The notes under the pieces: generated by a model
What the model was told of the DNA's origin: nothing
What the model saw: the letters and a program-made list of their open reading frames with translations, nothing else
Databases searched by the model: none
From: Streptomyces sp. NBC_00708
Lineage (GTDB): Bacteria > Actinomycetota > Actinomycetes > Streptomycetales > Streptomycetaceae
Length of the DNA stretch: 64,000 bases
Direction: 5' to 3'
Assembly: GCA_036226585.1 (NCBI GenBank)
Contig: CP108997.1
Location: 3,224,001-3,288,000 of the forward strand
Part shown: positions 1 through 9,056 of the stretch, in pieces
Numbering within the stretch: the first letter of the stretch is position 1
Layout: each line of letters starts with the position of its first letter
Translations under genes and position numbers: made by a program

Positions 1-3
1 GCC

Positions 4-1359
4 CTACGACGAGGGTTCCAGGACTCCCGTCCGGTAGATCGTGCCCGCGCAGGCGTTGTCGATCTTGGTCGCGGCGACCGGCGCACCCGGCTCCGGGGTG
101 TGCTGCACGGAGATGCTGCCCTGTGCCGGGCCGGCCCCGTCGGCGGTGCCGAACTGCGCCTCCGTACCCGTGTCGCTCTCGCCGGTCCCGCCGGCCGCCG
201 CCGCCCCGGCGGAGCCGCCGCTGCCGGCGCCCGCCGCGGCGTCCGTCGGTGTCGGGGAGGGCGAGCCGCCGGTGGTCGGACAGGTGTCCTTGGGAACCCA
301 GGCGAACTGCACCTCGTAGACCATGTCCGGCTTCAGCAGGACGGTGGTCTCCTCGGTGGCCGGACTGGGCAGACCCGACGCGGGGTCGCCCTCGGTGTGC
401 CGGACGACCGCGATCCGGGCCGGGTCGGCGGCGCCCATCGCCTCGAAGCCCACGGTGCCACCGCTGTTCACCGCGCAGTCCTTGCTGGACACGTTGGCGA
501 TGCGGAAGGTCCCGTACACCGTGCCGTCGGCGCCCGCCGCACCCGTACTGGCCGACCTCACGCCGAGCTGGCCCGGATCGCATGCGGGCATGACGCCCTC
601 CGCGCTGACAGCGGGGTCGGCGGTCGCGCCGGTCGTGTCGCCGGCCGGCCCCTGGTCACCGCTGCCGGTCGGGGTCGCGGTGGCCTGCGGAAGCCCCTGG
701 CCGCCGTCCGGGTGCCCGCCGCCGCTCTCGCCGCCGCCCCCGGTGCCGGAGTCCTCGCCGGCGGCGTCGCCGTTGCCGCCCTGCGCCTGCTCGCCGTGGC
801 CGGCGATGGCGGGGCTGGCGGTGCTCGAACCCTCCGAGTTGGCGACGTGGACGAACGCGGGGATCGCGGTGCCGATCAGCAGTGCGGCGGCCGCCGCACC
901 GACCAGGGCCTGCCGTCGCCGGGCGCGCCGGGCGGGCACCGCCCGCTGCAGCCGGTCGAGGCTGCCCTCGCTCGGCTCCAGGCCCTGCACGACACCGCGC
1001 ATCATGCGGCGCAGCGCGTCCTCGTCGTCGCCGTCGTCACCGAAGGACCCGCCTCCGCCGGACGAACCGCCGCCGAAGGAACCGCCCCCTCCGCCGAAGA
1101 GCCCGTCGCCGAACAGATCGGCCGGGGTCGTGAAGCCTGCCGTGTCGCCGTCCCCGGCGCCCGCGCCCCCGGCGGGACGCGCACCGGGTTCCTCGTCGCC
1201 ACCCGCGTAAGGAACGCTCTCCGGCCCGTGGTTCACAGTTCCGTTCCCAGTCCGGTTCAGCGGAAATCCGCGCGAGGGGCCGCGCCGGTATCCGTCACGG
1301 CCCCCGTGCCGCGGGTCCCGTTCGTGATCGTGATCGTGGTGATCGCCGCGCCGGCTCAT
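4..1359 (-). CDS. Single-pass membrane protein paired with ECF sigma factor
   Basis: This 451-residue protein has no named family I recognise. The first ~110 residues are His/Asp/Gly-rich and low complexity. A short acidic helix-like stretch (about 112-145) precedes a basic segment and one membrane helix (about 150-172). The rest is a Ser/Thr/Pro/Gly-rich, probably extracellular, tail with several Cys. Its ATG overlaps the TGA of the sigma-factor gene by 4 bases, so the two are translationally coupled. By analogy with other SigE-family pairs I infer that it senses or restrains the sigma factor. No zinc anti-sigma (HxxxCxxC) motif is visible, so that role is unproven. Confidence 0.75.
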   Translation of the reverse strand: MSRRGDHHDHDHERDPRHGGRDGYRRGPSRGFPLNRTGNGTVNHGPESVPYAGGDEEPGARPAGGAGAGDGDTAGFTTPADLFGDGLFGGGGGSFGGGSSGGGGSFGDDGDDEDALRRMMRGVVQGLEPSEGSLDRLQRAVPARRARRRQALVGAAAAALLIGTAIPAFVHVANSEGSSTASPAIAGHGEQAQGGNGDAAGEDSGTGGGGESGGGHPDGGQGLPQATATPTGSGDQGPAGDTTGATADPAVSAEGVMPACDPGQLGVRSASTGAAGADGTVYGTFRIANVSSKDCAVNSGGTVGFEAMGAADPARIAVVRHTEGDPASGLPSPATEETTVLLKPDMVYEVQFAWVPKDTCPTTGGSPSPTPTDAAAGAGSGGSAGAAAAGGTGESDTGTEAQFGTADGAGPAQGSISVQHTPEPGAPVAATKIDNACAGTIYRTGVLEPSS

Positions 1360-2018
1360 ACCTGCGCCTCCATCACCACGCGCAGGGCCGCGATCCCGCG
1401 GGACCCGTATGCCTTCACCGAGCCCAGCGATATGCCCAGCGTCTCGGCGACCTGAGCCTCGGTCATGTCCGCGAAGTAGCGCAGGACCAGCACCTCGCGC
1501 TGGCGCCTCTGCAGGCCGCGCATCGCCTTGATCAGCGCGTCCCGCTCCAGTTGGTCGTACGCGCCCTCCTCCGCGCTCGCCATGTCCGGCATCGGCTTCG
1601 AGAGCAGCTTCAGCCCGAGGATGCGGCGGCGGAGCGCGGAGCGGGACAGGTTGACCACGGTCTGGCGCAGATACGCCAGGGTCTTCTCGGGCTCGCGGAC
1701 CCGGTTGCGCGCGGAGTGCACGCGGATGAACGCCTCCTGCACGACGTCCTCGCAGGACGCCGTGTCGTCCAGCAGCAGGGCCGCGAGGCCCAGCAGCGAA
1801 CGGTAGTGGGCGCGGTAGGTTTCGGTGAGATGGTCGACGGTGGTTCCGGCTGCCACGCTCTCCTCAGCGCCCTCGCGCTGCGTCGGCAGCCCCGTCCGGC
1901 GTGCGGCGGGCATGGGGGCGATCACCGGCATGCCGCCGGCTGCACGGGCCCGTCGGAGCGGTCGCACCGAAGCGCCGCGCAAGGGGCCCACCACTGTGAT
2001 ATCGAGAACCTCTGCCAC
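1356..2018 (-). CDS. SigE-family ECF RNA polymerase sigma factor
   Basis: This is a sigma-70 factor of the extracytoplasmic-function group, 220 residues from a GTG start. Region 2 lies at about 63-130, with the core-binding segment CEDVVQEAFIRVH. Region 4 lies at about 160-215 and includes a helix-turn-helix around TEAQVAETLGISLGSVKAYG. The first ~55 residues are not typical of sigma factors and the Shine-Dalgarno before the GTG is weak, so the true start could be further in. It is the first gene of a two-gene operon with the membrane protein downstream. Target promoters cannot be deduced here. Confidence 0.88.
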   Translation of the reverse strand: MAEVLDITVVGPLRGASVRPLRRARAAGGMPVIAPMPAARRTGLPTQREGAEESVAAGTTVDHLTETYRAHYRSLLGLAALLLDDTASCEDVVQEAFIRVHSARNRVREPEKTLAYLRQTVVNLSRSALRRRILGLKLLSKPMPDMASAEEGAYDQLERDALIKAMRGLQRRQREVLVLRYFADMTEAQVAETLGISLGSVKAYGSRGIAALRVVMEAQV

Positions 2019-2314
2019 GCCAGTTGGACACGCTTCCCCCCGTCAGGGTTGTACGCATACGGCACCGCGTTTGAGGCCCTGCGATATGCCTTCATACGTA
2101 CCCGCTCTTCCCCAGATGCCCCGCACATGCGCCCCGCCGCGCAAGAAGTGACCGCTTAGACGCCTGGCGCCCGACCCGCGGTTGCAACGAACCGAAAGGT
2201 CATCGTCGGTCACGGCGACTGCCCAGCTCAAGAGGTTCAGACCAGCAAGTTGCTCACAGACCGTTCACAGAAAGTACAAAACCGGTTCGATCCGGACCTC
2301 ATGATCACGACTGC

Positions 2315-3379
2315 TCAGGACCGGGGAAAATCGGCGGCCACCGATTCGGCGATCTGGGCCACGTTGAGTGCCGCGCCCTTGCGGAGATTGTCGCCGCAGA
2401 CGAAGAGTTCCAGCGCCCGGGGATCGTCCAGCGAGCGCCGGACCCGGCCGACCCAGGTCGGATCGGTGCCCACCACGTCCGAGGGGGTGGGGAAGTCGCC
2501 GGCGCCCGGACTGTCGTACAGCACCACTCCGGGGGCCGTCGCAAGGATCTCGTGGGCCCGGTCGACCGCGACCTCGTTCTCGAAGCGGGCGTGCACCGAC
2601 ATGGAGTGCGTGGCGACGACGGGTACGTAGACACAGGTCGCCGATACCCGTAGGTCCGGCAGGTCGAGGATCTTGCGGCACTCGTCGCGGATGGCCAGTT
2701 CCTCCGACGACCAGCCGTCCCCGGCGTCCGTCCCGGCCCAGGGGACGACGTTGAGCGCGACCGGCGCGGCGAACGGGCCGCCGTGCGTGTCCCCCACGAC
2801 GCGGCGTACGTCGCCCGGCTTCGTACCGAGTTCGGTGCCGGCCACCATCGACAGCTGTTCGCGCAGTGCCGCGACTCCGTCGCGTCCGGCGCCGCTGACG
2901 GCCTGGTACGAGGAGACGACCAGCTCCCGCAGGCCGAATTCGGCGTGCAGGGCACCGACGGCGACGATCAGCGCCAGCGTGGTGCAGTTGGGGTTCGCGA
3001 CGATGCCGCGCGGTCTCATCCGTACGGCATGCGGATTGATCTCGGGCACGACGAGCGGAACGTCGCCGTCCGTCCGGAAGGCCGCGGAGTCGTCGACGAC
3101 GACGGCGCCCTTCGACGCGGCGATCGGGGCCCATCGCGCCGAGACCTCGGCGGGCACCAGGAAGAGCGCCACGTCGACGCCGTCGAAGACATCCTCGGTG
3201 AGTTCGAGGACCTCGCTCTCCTCACCGCGTACGACCAGCTTGCGGCCGGCCGAGCGCGGCGAGGCGACGAGTCTGACCTCGCCCCAGACGTCCGCGTGCT
3301 GCGAGAGGATCTGGAGCATGACGCCACCGATCGCCCCGGTCGCGCCGACGACCGCGAGCGAAGGGCGGCGTGCGGTCAT
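2315..3379 (-). CDS. asd: Aspartate-semialdehyde dehydrogenase
   Basis: It reduces aspartyl-4-phosphate to aspartate-4-semialdehyde with NADPH, the second step towards lysine/diaminopimelate, threonine and methionine. The 354-residue protein has the NADP-binding GATGAIGG at residues 12-19 and the catalytic cysteine in NPNCTT (Cys132). A QAVSGAG substrate loop follows. Length fits the family (about 335-370). Its ATG overlaps the lysC TGA by 4 bases, so aspartokinase and this enzyme form one operon catalysing consecutive steps. Confidence 0.96.
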   Translation of the reverse strand: MTARRPSLAVVGATGAIGGVMLQILSQHADVWGEVRLVASPRSAGRKLVVRGEESEVLELTEDVFDGVDVALFLVPAEVSARWAPIAASKGAVVVDDSAAFRTDGDVPLVVPEINPHAVRMRPRGIVANPNCTTLALIVAVGALHAEFGLRELVVSSYQAVSGAGRDGVAALREQLSMVAGTELGTKPGDVRRVVGDTHGGPFAAPVALNVVPWAGTDAGDGWSSEELAIRDECRKILDLPDLRVSATCVYVPVVATHSMSVHARFENEVAVDRAHEILATAPGVVLYDSPGAGDFPTPSDVVGTDPTWVGRVRRSLDDPRALELFVCGDNLRKGAALNVAQIAESVAADFPRS

Positions 3380-4647
3380 CGGCCGGTGCCCCCGTACACG
3401 ACTGCCTCGTCGGAGTCGCTGTCGAGACCGAAGGCGGTGTGCACGGCGCGCACGGCCTCGTTGACGTCGTCGGCACGGGTGACCACCGAGATGCGGATCT
3501 CGGATGTCGAGATCAGCTCGATGTTCACGCCGGCATCGGACAGCGCCTCGAAGAAGCCCGCGGTGACCCCGGGGTTGGTCTTCATACCCGCGCCGACCAG
3601 GGAGATCTTGGCGATCTGGTCGTCGTAGCGCAGCGAGTCGAAGCCGATCACACCGCGGTTGCGCTCCAGGGCGTCGATGGCCTTGCGGCCTTCGGCCTTC
3701 GGGAGCGTGAACGAGATGTCCGTCAGGCCGGTCGAGGCGGCGGAGACGTTCTGCACCACCATGTCGATGTTGACCTCGGCGTTCGCGATCGTGCGGAAGA
3801 TCGCGGCGGCCTCGCCCGGCTTGTCGGGCACGCCGACGACGGTGATCTTGGCCTCGGAGACGTCATGGGCGACTCCGGAGATGATCGCGTGCTCCACCTG
3901 CTGGTCCCCTTGCGGCTCGTTGCTGACCCAGGTGCCGCGCAGTCCGGAGAAGGACGAGCGGACGTGGATCGGGATGTTGTAACGGCGTGCGTACTCGACG
4001 CACCGGTGCAGCAGCACCTTGGAGCCGGACGCGGCCAGCTCCAGCATGTCCTCGAAGGAGATCCAGTCGATCTTACGGGCCTTCTTCACGACCCGCGGGT
4101 CGGCGGTGAACACGCCGTCCACGTCGGTGTAGATCTCGCAGACCTCGGCATCCAGTGCGGCCGCGAGGGCGACGGCGGTGGTGTCGGACCCGCCGCGGCC
4201 GAGGGTGGTGATGTCCTTCTTGTCCTGGGACACACCCTGGAACCCCGCGACAATCGCGATGTTCCCCTCGTCCAGCGCCGTACGGATACGGCCCGGCGTC
4301 ACATCGATGATGCGCGCTTTGTTGTGGACCGAGTCGGTGATGACGCCTGCCTGGCTGCCGGTGAACGACTGGGCCTCGTGTCCCAGGTTCTTGATCGCCA
4401 TGGCCAGCAGCGCCATGGAAATCCGCTCTCCCGCGGTCAGCAGCATGTCGAACTCACGCCCGGCCGGTATCGGGGATACCTGCTCGGCGAGATCGATCAA
4501 CTCGTCCGTCGTGTCGCCCATCGCTGACACCACGACAACCACCTGGTTGCCGTTCTTCTTGGCATCGACGATTCGCTTGGCGACGCGCTTGATGCCCTCG
4601 GCATCGGCTACGGAGGAGCCTCCGTACTTCTGCACGACAAGGCCCAC
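3376..4647 (-). CDS. lysC: Aspartokinase, alpha/beta-encoding
   Basis: It phosphorylates aspartate in the first committed step of the aspartate family. The 423-residue protein has the [12 protein letters not shown]/aspartate motif at residues 7-15, an amino-acid kinase domain to about 240, and two ACT domains (about 265-415) for feedback control. The GTG start is preceded by GAGGAG at 5-base spacing. Length and ACT layout match the actinobacterial class that makes an alpha subunit plus a shorter beta subunit from an internal start; that start is visible at codon 251. It is the first gene of lysC-asd. Confidence 0.96.
   Translation of the reverse strand: MGLVVQKYGGSSVADAEGIKRVAKRIVDAKKNGNQVVVVVSAMGDTTDELIDLAEQVSPIPAGREFDMLLTAGERISMALLAMAIKNLGHEAQSFTGSQAGVITDSVHNKARIIDVTPGRIRTALDEGNIAIVAGFQGVSQDKKDITTLGRGGSDTTAVALAAALDAEVCEIYTDVDGVFTADPRVVKKARKIDWISFEDMLELAASGSKVLLHRCVEYARRYNIPIHVRSSFSGLRGTWVSNEPQGDQQVEHAIISGVAHDVSEAKITVVGVPDKPGEAAAIFRTIANAEVNIDMVVQNVSAASTGLTDISFTLPKAEGRKAIDALERNRGVIGFDSLRYDDQIAKISLVGAGMKTNPGVTAGFFEALSDAGVNIELISTSEIRISVVTRADDVNEAVRAVHTAFGLDSDSDEAVVYGGTGR
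3895..3911 (-). promoter_or_regulatory. Internal ribosome-binding site and GTG for aspartokinase beta subunit
   Basis: Within lysC, AAGGGG (3906-3911) lies 8 bases before an in-frame GTG (3895-3897). The product would be a 173-residue ACT-domain protein beginning VEHAIISGV. This is where the separate beta subunit of Corynebacterium aspartokinase begins (about Met250). I infer that the gene yields both the full alpha chain and this regulatory beta chain. Confidence 0.65.
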
Positions 4648-5005
4648 GTGCGCTCCTCGCTCAGTCCATTACTGCGGTCGGCTCAGTTTAACGAGCAGCC
4701 CGGAAACGCCGCGCTGATATCACATGATGAGATGTCCCGCTCACCACGTGATCAACAGCGTGTCGCTTCCGAGCCGCTCGTACCGCGCTGCTGCCCAGCG
4801 GACCCGTACGCATTCCCCTTTGTGGCCCAGCCCACACGGGGCCGGGGCACCGGATTCCTACGCTCCGCGGGTGCGGCAGCAGTCGGTGCCGTGGCCGGGC
4901 GGCGCCACAGCGCTTCACACGCCGCGCCGCGTCCGCCTCCGCCCCCGCGCGGCGCCCCGGCCCCAGCATGGGCGGAACGGTCCGTTCCGGCTTCGGAGGT
5001 TTCTC
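4648..5005. other. Divergent intergenic region upstream of lysC
   Basis: These 358 bases separate lysC from the small secreted-protein gene. I see no credible coding sequence in either direction. It must hold both promoters. A short AT-richer stretch with TGATATCA and TCACATGATGA (about 4715-4735) is the most promoter-like part. No lysine riboswitch fold was recognisable by eye. Confidence 0.5.
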
Positions 5006-5290
5006 GTGCGCAAGCAGATCCGTGTGTTCCCGCTGCTCCTGGCCCTGGCGGCCGTGCCGGTGGCGGCCTCGCCCGCTCGGGCCGGCGGGACCTGTTTCGC
5101 CACGCACGCGGACGCGCCGATCTACGCGGGCGACAACCCGTGGACCGACATCGCCGGCTACCTGGACCCGGGCATTCCGGTGAACGGCACGCGTGCGGGG
5201 GCGGACGCGCCGTGGCAGGTGTCGCGCACCGACAACGGGGCGCGGCTGGGCTTCATGCGGCCGCAGGATCTGCGGTGCGACGGCGGGTGA
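5006..5290 (+). CDS. Small secreted protein, SH3-like
   Basis: This is a 94-residue exported protein. A GTG start follows GGAGGT (4995-5000) by 5 bases. An N-terminal signal peptide (MRKQIRVFPLLLALAAVPVAA, cleavage after about residue 26, PARA) leads to a mature part of about 68 residues. That part has two Cys and a layout (APIYAGDNPWTDIAGYL, later GARLGFM) reminiscent of small bacterial SH3 domains found in Streptomyces secreted proteins. The disulfide pair and SH3 fold are inferences. It stands alone, convergent with the DUF5063 gene. Confidence 0.75.
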   Translation: MRKQIRVFPLLLALAAVPVAASPARAGGTCFATHADAPIYAGDNPWTDIAGYLDPGIPVNGTRAGADAPWQVSRTDNGARLGFMRPQDLRCDGG

Positions 5291-5296
5291 CGGCCG

Positions 5297-5956
5297 CTAC
5301 TTCACCGGCCGCAGGCCCAGCGGCCCCGCGATCTCCTCGACCATGACGCGGCCCGCCTCCTCGGCCAGGTCGTCGTCGGCGGCGTCCTGGTCGATGTCCA
5401 GGCCGTCCAGCTCCTGGAGGGGCTGGTTGAGGCGGATATGGGCGATGAGGGACTGCAGGGCGCGCAGGGTGGCGGAGGCCGTGGAGCCCCAGTTGGAGAA
5501 GTAGGAGAACTGCCACCACCACAGGGCCTCGGTGGTCCGGCCCTCCTCGTAGTGGGCCAGGCCGTGGCGCAGATCGGTGACGAGGTCGGCCAGGTCGTCC
5601 GAGATGCGGGCCGCGACCGGCGCCTTGCGGGGCTCGTACGGGTCGAAGACCTCGGAGTAGACGTCGATCGGCTCCAGGAGGGCCGCGAAGCGCTCGCGCA
5701 GGCCGTCGGCGTCCGGCTCGGCGCCCAGGTCCGGCTCGTAGCGCTCGTCCGGGAGGATGTCCTCGTACGCGCCGAGCCGGCCGCCGGCCAACAGCAGCTG
5801 GGAGACCTGGAGGAGCAGGACCGGAACGGCCTCTTCCGGCTCCTCGACCTTGGACACCTCGGCGACCGCGACGATGAACGTCTTGATCTGGTCCGCGATC
5901 TGGACCGCGAAATCGCCGGGGTCCTGCGTGACGGTGTTCAACGTGGCGTCAGACAT
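5297..5956 (-). CDS. DUF5063 family protein
   Basis: This is a 219-residue acidic, soluble, mostly helical protein with no signal peptide or membrane segment. The central part (about 95-180), with ISDDLADLVTDLRHGLAHY and the Trp-rich EALWWWQFSYFSNWG, is the signature of DUF5063 proteins of actinobacteria, whose function is unknown. It lies 92 bases downstream of recR on the same strand, so it may belong to the ybaB-recR transcript. A DNA-repair role would only be guilt by association. Confidence 0.85.
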   Translation of the reverse strand: MSDATLNTVTQDPGDFAVQIADQIKTFIVAVAEVSKVEEPEEAVPVLLLQVSQLLLAGGRLGAYEDILPDERYEPDLGAEPDADGLRERFAALLEPIDVYSEVFDPYEPRKAPVAARISDDLADLVTDLRHGLAHYEEGRTTEALWWWQFSYFSNWGSTASATLRALQSLIAHIRLNQPLQELDGLDIDQDAADDDLAEEAGRVMVEEIAGPLGLRPVK

Positions 5957-6048
5957 CGAGGAGACCTCCCGTGTGCACGGTCGGAGACGGTGAGTAGAAG
6001 ATAACCGCGCTGAACGTAAAGCCGTCGTGAGATGCGGGGGCGGAACCG

Positions 6049-6648
6049 TCAGACATCGAGCAGCCGCCTCCCCTCGAAGGCGCGGCCGAGGGTGACCTCG
6101 TCCGCGTACTCCAGATCGCCGCCCACCGGCAGGCCGCTGGCCAGCCGGGTGACGCGCAGGCCCATGGGCTTGACCATCCGCGCCAGGTACGTCGCGGTGG
6201 CCTCGCCCTCCAGGTTGGGGTCGGTCGCCAGGATCAGTTCGGTGATGGAGCCGTCGGCGAGGCGGGCCAGCAGCTCGCGGATGCGCAGATCGTCCGGTCC
6301 GACGCCCTCGATGGGGCTGATCGCCCCGCCCAGCACGTGGTAGCGGCCCCGGAACTCACGGGTCCGCTCGATCGCGACAACGTCCTTGGGCTCCTCGACC
6401 ACGCAGATGACCGACCGGTCGCGGCGCTGGTCGCGGCAGATCCCGCACTCCTCCTGCTGGGCCACGTTGCCGCAGACCGCGCAGAAGCGGACCTTGTCCT
6501 TGACCTCCAGGAGGGCGTGCGCCAGCCGTCGCACGTCCGTGGGCTCCGCCTGCAGCACGTGGAAGGCGATCCGCTGCGCGCTCTTGGGACCGACGCCGGG
6601 CAGCCTGCCCAGTTCGTCGATGAGGTCCTGAACCACGCCTTCGTACAA
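6049..6648 (-). CDS. recR: Recombination mediator protein RecR
   Basis: RecR works with RecF/RecO in loading RecA at gapped DNA. The 199-residue length is normal. The N-terminal helix-hairpin-helix is [17 protein letters not shown] (about 14-30). The four-Cys zinc finger runs from CAVCGNV to CGIC (about 57-72). A Toprim domain follows, with [13 protein letters not shown] and [16 protein letters not shown]. It lies 79 bases downstream of ybaB, the usual ybaB-recR pairing. The dnaX gene often found upstream elsewhere is absent here. Confidence 0.97.
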   Translation of the reverse strand: MYEGVVQDLIDELGRLPGVGPKSAQRIAFHVLQAEPTDVRRLAHALLEVKDKVRFCAVCGNVAQQEECGICRDQRRDRSVICVVEEPKDVVAIERTREFRGRYHVLGGAISPIEGVGPDDLRIRELLARLADGSITELILATDPNLEGEATATYLARMVKPMGLRVTRLASGLPVGGDLEYADEVTLGRAFEGRRLLDV

Positions 6649-6727
6649 CGGAACGCCTTCCTGACTGAGCCGGCTGAGTCGTGGTACGTACCGTAGGGGG
6701 TACGTACGGTCTTGGGTATGCGGCCGG

Positions 6728-7081
6728 TCAGAACGGCAGGCCGGGCATGCCGCCGCCCAGGCCCTGGGTCAGCGGGCCCAGCTTCTGCTGCTGGAGCTGC
6801 TGCGCGTTCTCGTTGGCCGCCTGGACCGCCGCGACGACGAGGTCCGCGAGGGTCTCGGTGTCCTCCGGGTCCACCGCCTTGGGATCGATCACCAGGCCGC
6901 GCAGCTCGCCCGAGCCGTTGACCGTCGCCTTGACCAGGCCGCCGCCCGCCTGCCCGTCGACCTCGGTCCTGGCGAGCTCCTCCTGGGCCTGAGCGAGCTC
7001 CTGCTGCATCTTTTGGGCCTGCTGCAGCAGCTGCTGCATATTGGGCTGACCACCACCGGGAATCACGGTCACTCCAGGCAT
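6728..7081 (-). CDS. YbaB/EbfC nucleoid-associated protein
   Basis: This is a 117-residue small DNA-binding protein that forms dimers and coats DNA in other bacteria. The N-terminus is a Gln-rich helix (about 10-40, with [18 protein letters not shown]). The core is [22 protein letters not shown], typical of YbaB, followed by [16 protein letters not shown] Gly/Pro tail ends the protein. It precedes recR on the same strand, a conserved arrangement suggesting a shared transcript. Confidence 0.95.
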   Translation of the reverse strand: MPGVTVIPGGGQPNMQQLLQQAQKMQQELAQAQEELARTEVDGQAGGGLVKATVNGSGELRGLVIDPKAVDPEDTETLADLVVAAVQAANENAQQLQQQKLGPLTQGLGGGMPGLPF

Positions 7082-7445
7082 TTCGACGACAAATGTTTCG
7101 GTACGCCGAGCCTACGTTGTCCCCGGGCGGCGCGCCCCACCCGCCGGGGAGCAACTCTTTCGGGTGAGTTCGGGTAAACGGTGCCGGGACTCCTATACCT
7201 GACCAGAGGCCGTACGCACCCGGGAATACCGCGATTTCGGCCCCGCGGCCCACCATTCGGCGGTAGGAAGGGCATGCGTCCCGGTACGCACGCGCATACT
7301 TCCCGTCACGCATGGTTACGCACGGGGGACTGCCCGTCGCGTCCAGGGGGCTGGAGCAGCCAGGGAGCAGAGCAGAGATCCGCCCCGTCGTCGAGTACGC
7401 GGTCGAGAGCACGCGTCGCTATGCAGCATGCAGAGGAGTACCCCG
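7082..7445. other. Divergent intergenic region, ybaB / SLATT gene
   Basis: These 364 bases hold the promoters of ybaB-recR (leftward) and the SLATT gene (rightward). I see no RNA gene, repeat or small coding frame that can be defended. The sequence around 7175-7200 (TTCGGGTAAACGG to CTCCTATACCT) is the least G+C-rich and may carry promoter elements. Confidence 0.4.
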
Positions 7446-8246
7446 GTGAGTCAGCCGGAGATGCAGCCCGAAGTGCCGCCTCGCAAGTCCGGCGCGTCCG
7501 GCCCGGTGGGTGCGGCCGCTCCTTCCGGTACGGGCTCCGGCGCCGAGGGCCGTGCGGGGCGGGGCCGTGACCTGACCGGGGAGCCGTTCCCGCAGGGCGA
7601 CTGGGGAGAGCCCTCCCAGCGGCTCGACGAGCTCTACCGGTGGCTGGAGGCGGACGCGCTGCGCACCGCCGAGTGGTATCTGAACGACCGGCTGTGGAAG
7701 CGGCGCGGCGCTCGGGCCCTGCGGATGGGCACCGCGGCCGGAGTGGTCGCGGGCGCCGCCCTGCCGCTGCTCGACCTGACCGGCGCGCTGCACGGTGCGG
7801 CCGGCCTGGGGTATCTGTCGCTGCTGCTGGGCGCCGCGTGCATGGCGTGCGACCGGTACTTCGGCCTGACCTCGGGCTGGATAAGGAACCTCGCGACCGC
7901 GCAGGCCGTGCAGCGGCGGCTCCAGGTGCTCCGGTTCGACTGGGCGTCGGAGTGCGTACGGGAGGTGCTCGGCCCGGCCGAGGGCACGGCGAGCGAGGCG
8001 ACCGAACGGTGCCTGGGCGTGCTGCGGCGCTTCTCCGAGGACATCACGGAGCTCGTACGGTCGGAGACCGCCGACTGGATGGTGGAGTTCCGGGCCGGTC
8101 CCGCACCGCTGGGGATGCAGGCCCTGGCCTCCGGCGGCTCGGGAAACGGGCGCCCGGAGCAGGGGGCGGCGCCCGGCCGGTTCCCGCTCCAGTCCATGGG
8201 CCGGCCGAACATGCCGAGGCAGCGGCCACCGGAGTCCCCGCGCTGA
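7446..8246 (+). CDS. SLATT-domain two-helix membrane protein
   Basis: This is a 266-residue protein from a GTG with GAGGAG 7 bases upstream. After a low-complexity N-terminus, a domain at about 55-215 has the SLATT pattern: helix (LDELYRWLEADALRTAEWYL), two adjacent membrane helices (about 95-140), then a helix (NLATAQAVQRRLQVLRFDW). SLATT domains are predicted pore-forming effectors linked to nucleotide-sensing conflict systems. This copy stands alone beside recR, with no SMODS or SLOG partner visible, so a defence role is not supported locally. The C-terminal 45 residues are disordered. Confidence 0.8.
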   Translation: MSQPEMQPEVPPRKSGASGPVGAAAPSGTGSGAEGRAGRGRDLTGEPFPQGDWGEPSQRLDELYRWLEADALRTAEWYLNDRLWKRRGARALRMGTAAGVVAGAALPLLDLTGALHGAAGLGYLSLLLGAACMACDRYFGLTSGWIRNLATAQAVQRRLQVLRFDWASECVREVLGPAEGTASEATERCLGVLRRFSEDITELVRSETADWMVEFRAGPAPLGMQALASGGSGNGRPEQGAAPGRFPLQSMGRPNMPRQRPPESPR

Positions 8247-8279
8247 CCGGCACGGGGATCCGGGCGGTACGAGGCCGCC

Positions 8280-8930
8280 TCAGCTGAAGACGATCATCGA
8301 TCCCTGAGCGAGGCTGCGGGTGGCCGCGGCGTGCAGGCCGAGCCAGACGTGGCGCTCCCGGGCGAACGGGTCGTCGCCGTACGGGACGGAGCTCGCCGGC
8401 TCCTCCAGCTCGGTCGGTGCGGCGGGCGGCAGCGGGGCGGCCGGCGGGTTCGCCGGGTCGATACCGATGGCCGGGGCGACGAACTCCAGCTCCCGCAGCA
8501 GCCCGTGCGCCGAACCGAGCGGGCCGCCGCCCGCCAGCAGGTCGTCGGTGGAGACCGGGGCGGCGAAGTCGAGGGGAACGTACGCCCCCGCGTGGTCGAA
8601 GTGCCACACCAGATGCGACTGCCGGGCCGTCGGCTCGAACATCTCCAGCAACTGCTCGTAGTCCCCGCCCAGCTCGTCGACCGGGGTGACGGCGAGGCCG
8701 CTGAGCTGGAGCAGATAGGCGCGGCGCAGGAAGTGCAGGGCCTCGTAGTCGAAACCCGCGACCGGGGCCACATCCCCGGTCAGTCCGGGCATGTAGGCGT
8801 AGACGGGGACGGGCGGCAGTCCGGCCTCGCCCAGGGCCTTGTCGTAGAGGGCGATCTCTTCGGCGAAGGGGTTGTCGGGGCTGTGGCACAGCACATCGAC
8901 GAGGGGGACCAGCCACAGGTCACAGGCCAC
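8280..8930 (-). CDS. Conserved hypothetical protein
   Basis: This is a 216-residue acidic, soluble protein with no recognised domain. I chose the GTG giving VACDLWLVPLVDVLCHS because GGAGAG lies 9 bases upstream; a longer version could begin at 9011. Features visible are a Leu/Tyr-rich core (FDYEALHFLRRAYLLQL) and a Pro/Ala linker (PANPPAAPLPPAAP, about 165-178). The end resembles a short beta-strand (SMIVFS). It is convergent with the SLATT gene and follows a GntR regulator on the same strand, but 126 bases separate them. Confidence 0.65.
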   Translation of the reverse strand: MACDLWLVPLVDVLCHSPDNPFAEEIALYDKALGEAGLPPVPVYAYMPGLTGDVAPVAGFDYEALHFLRRAYLLQLSGLAVTPVDELGGDYEQLLEMFEPTARQSHLVWHFDHAGAYVPLDFAAPVSTDDLLAGGGPLGSAHGLLRELEFVAPAIGIDPANPPAAPLPPAAPTELEEPASSVPYGDDPFARERHVWLGLHAAATRSLAQGSMIVFS

Positions 8931-9056
8931 GAAGTCTCGCTCTCCAACGGGGGCGTGCGGTGGTCGGGCCAGCGTAATGCGGCCGGCACCGCGCGCACAG
9001 AGGTCGCTCACGACCGGCCCGGGGCGCGGTGGCGCTGTGCCCGGTGCCCGCCGGGG

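Noticed and set aside
4648..5005. Lysine riboswitch upstream of lysC
   Set aside because: No recognisable aptamer helices or terminator switch by eye, and such riboswitches are not expected for this gene in Streptomyces.
7446..8246. Defence island around the SLATT gene
   Set aside because: All neighbours are housekeeping or regulatory; no nucleotide cyclase, SLOG or nuclease partner is present.
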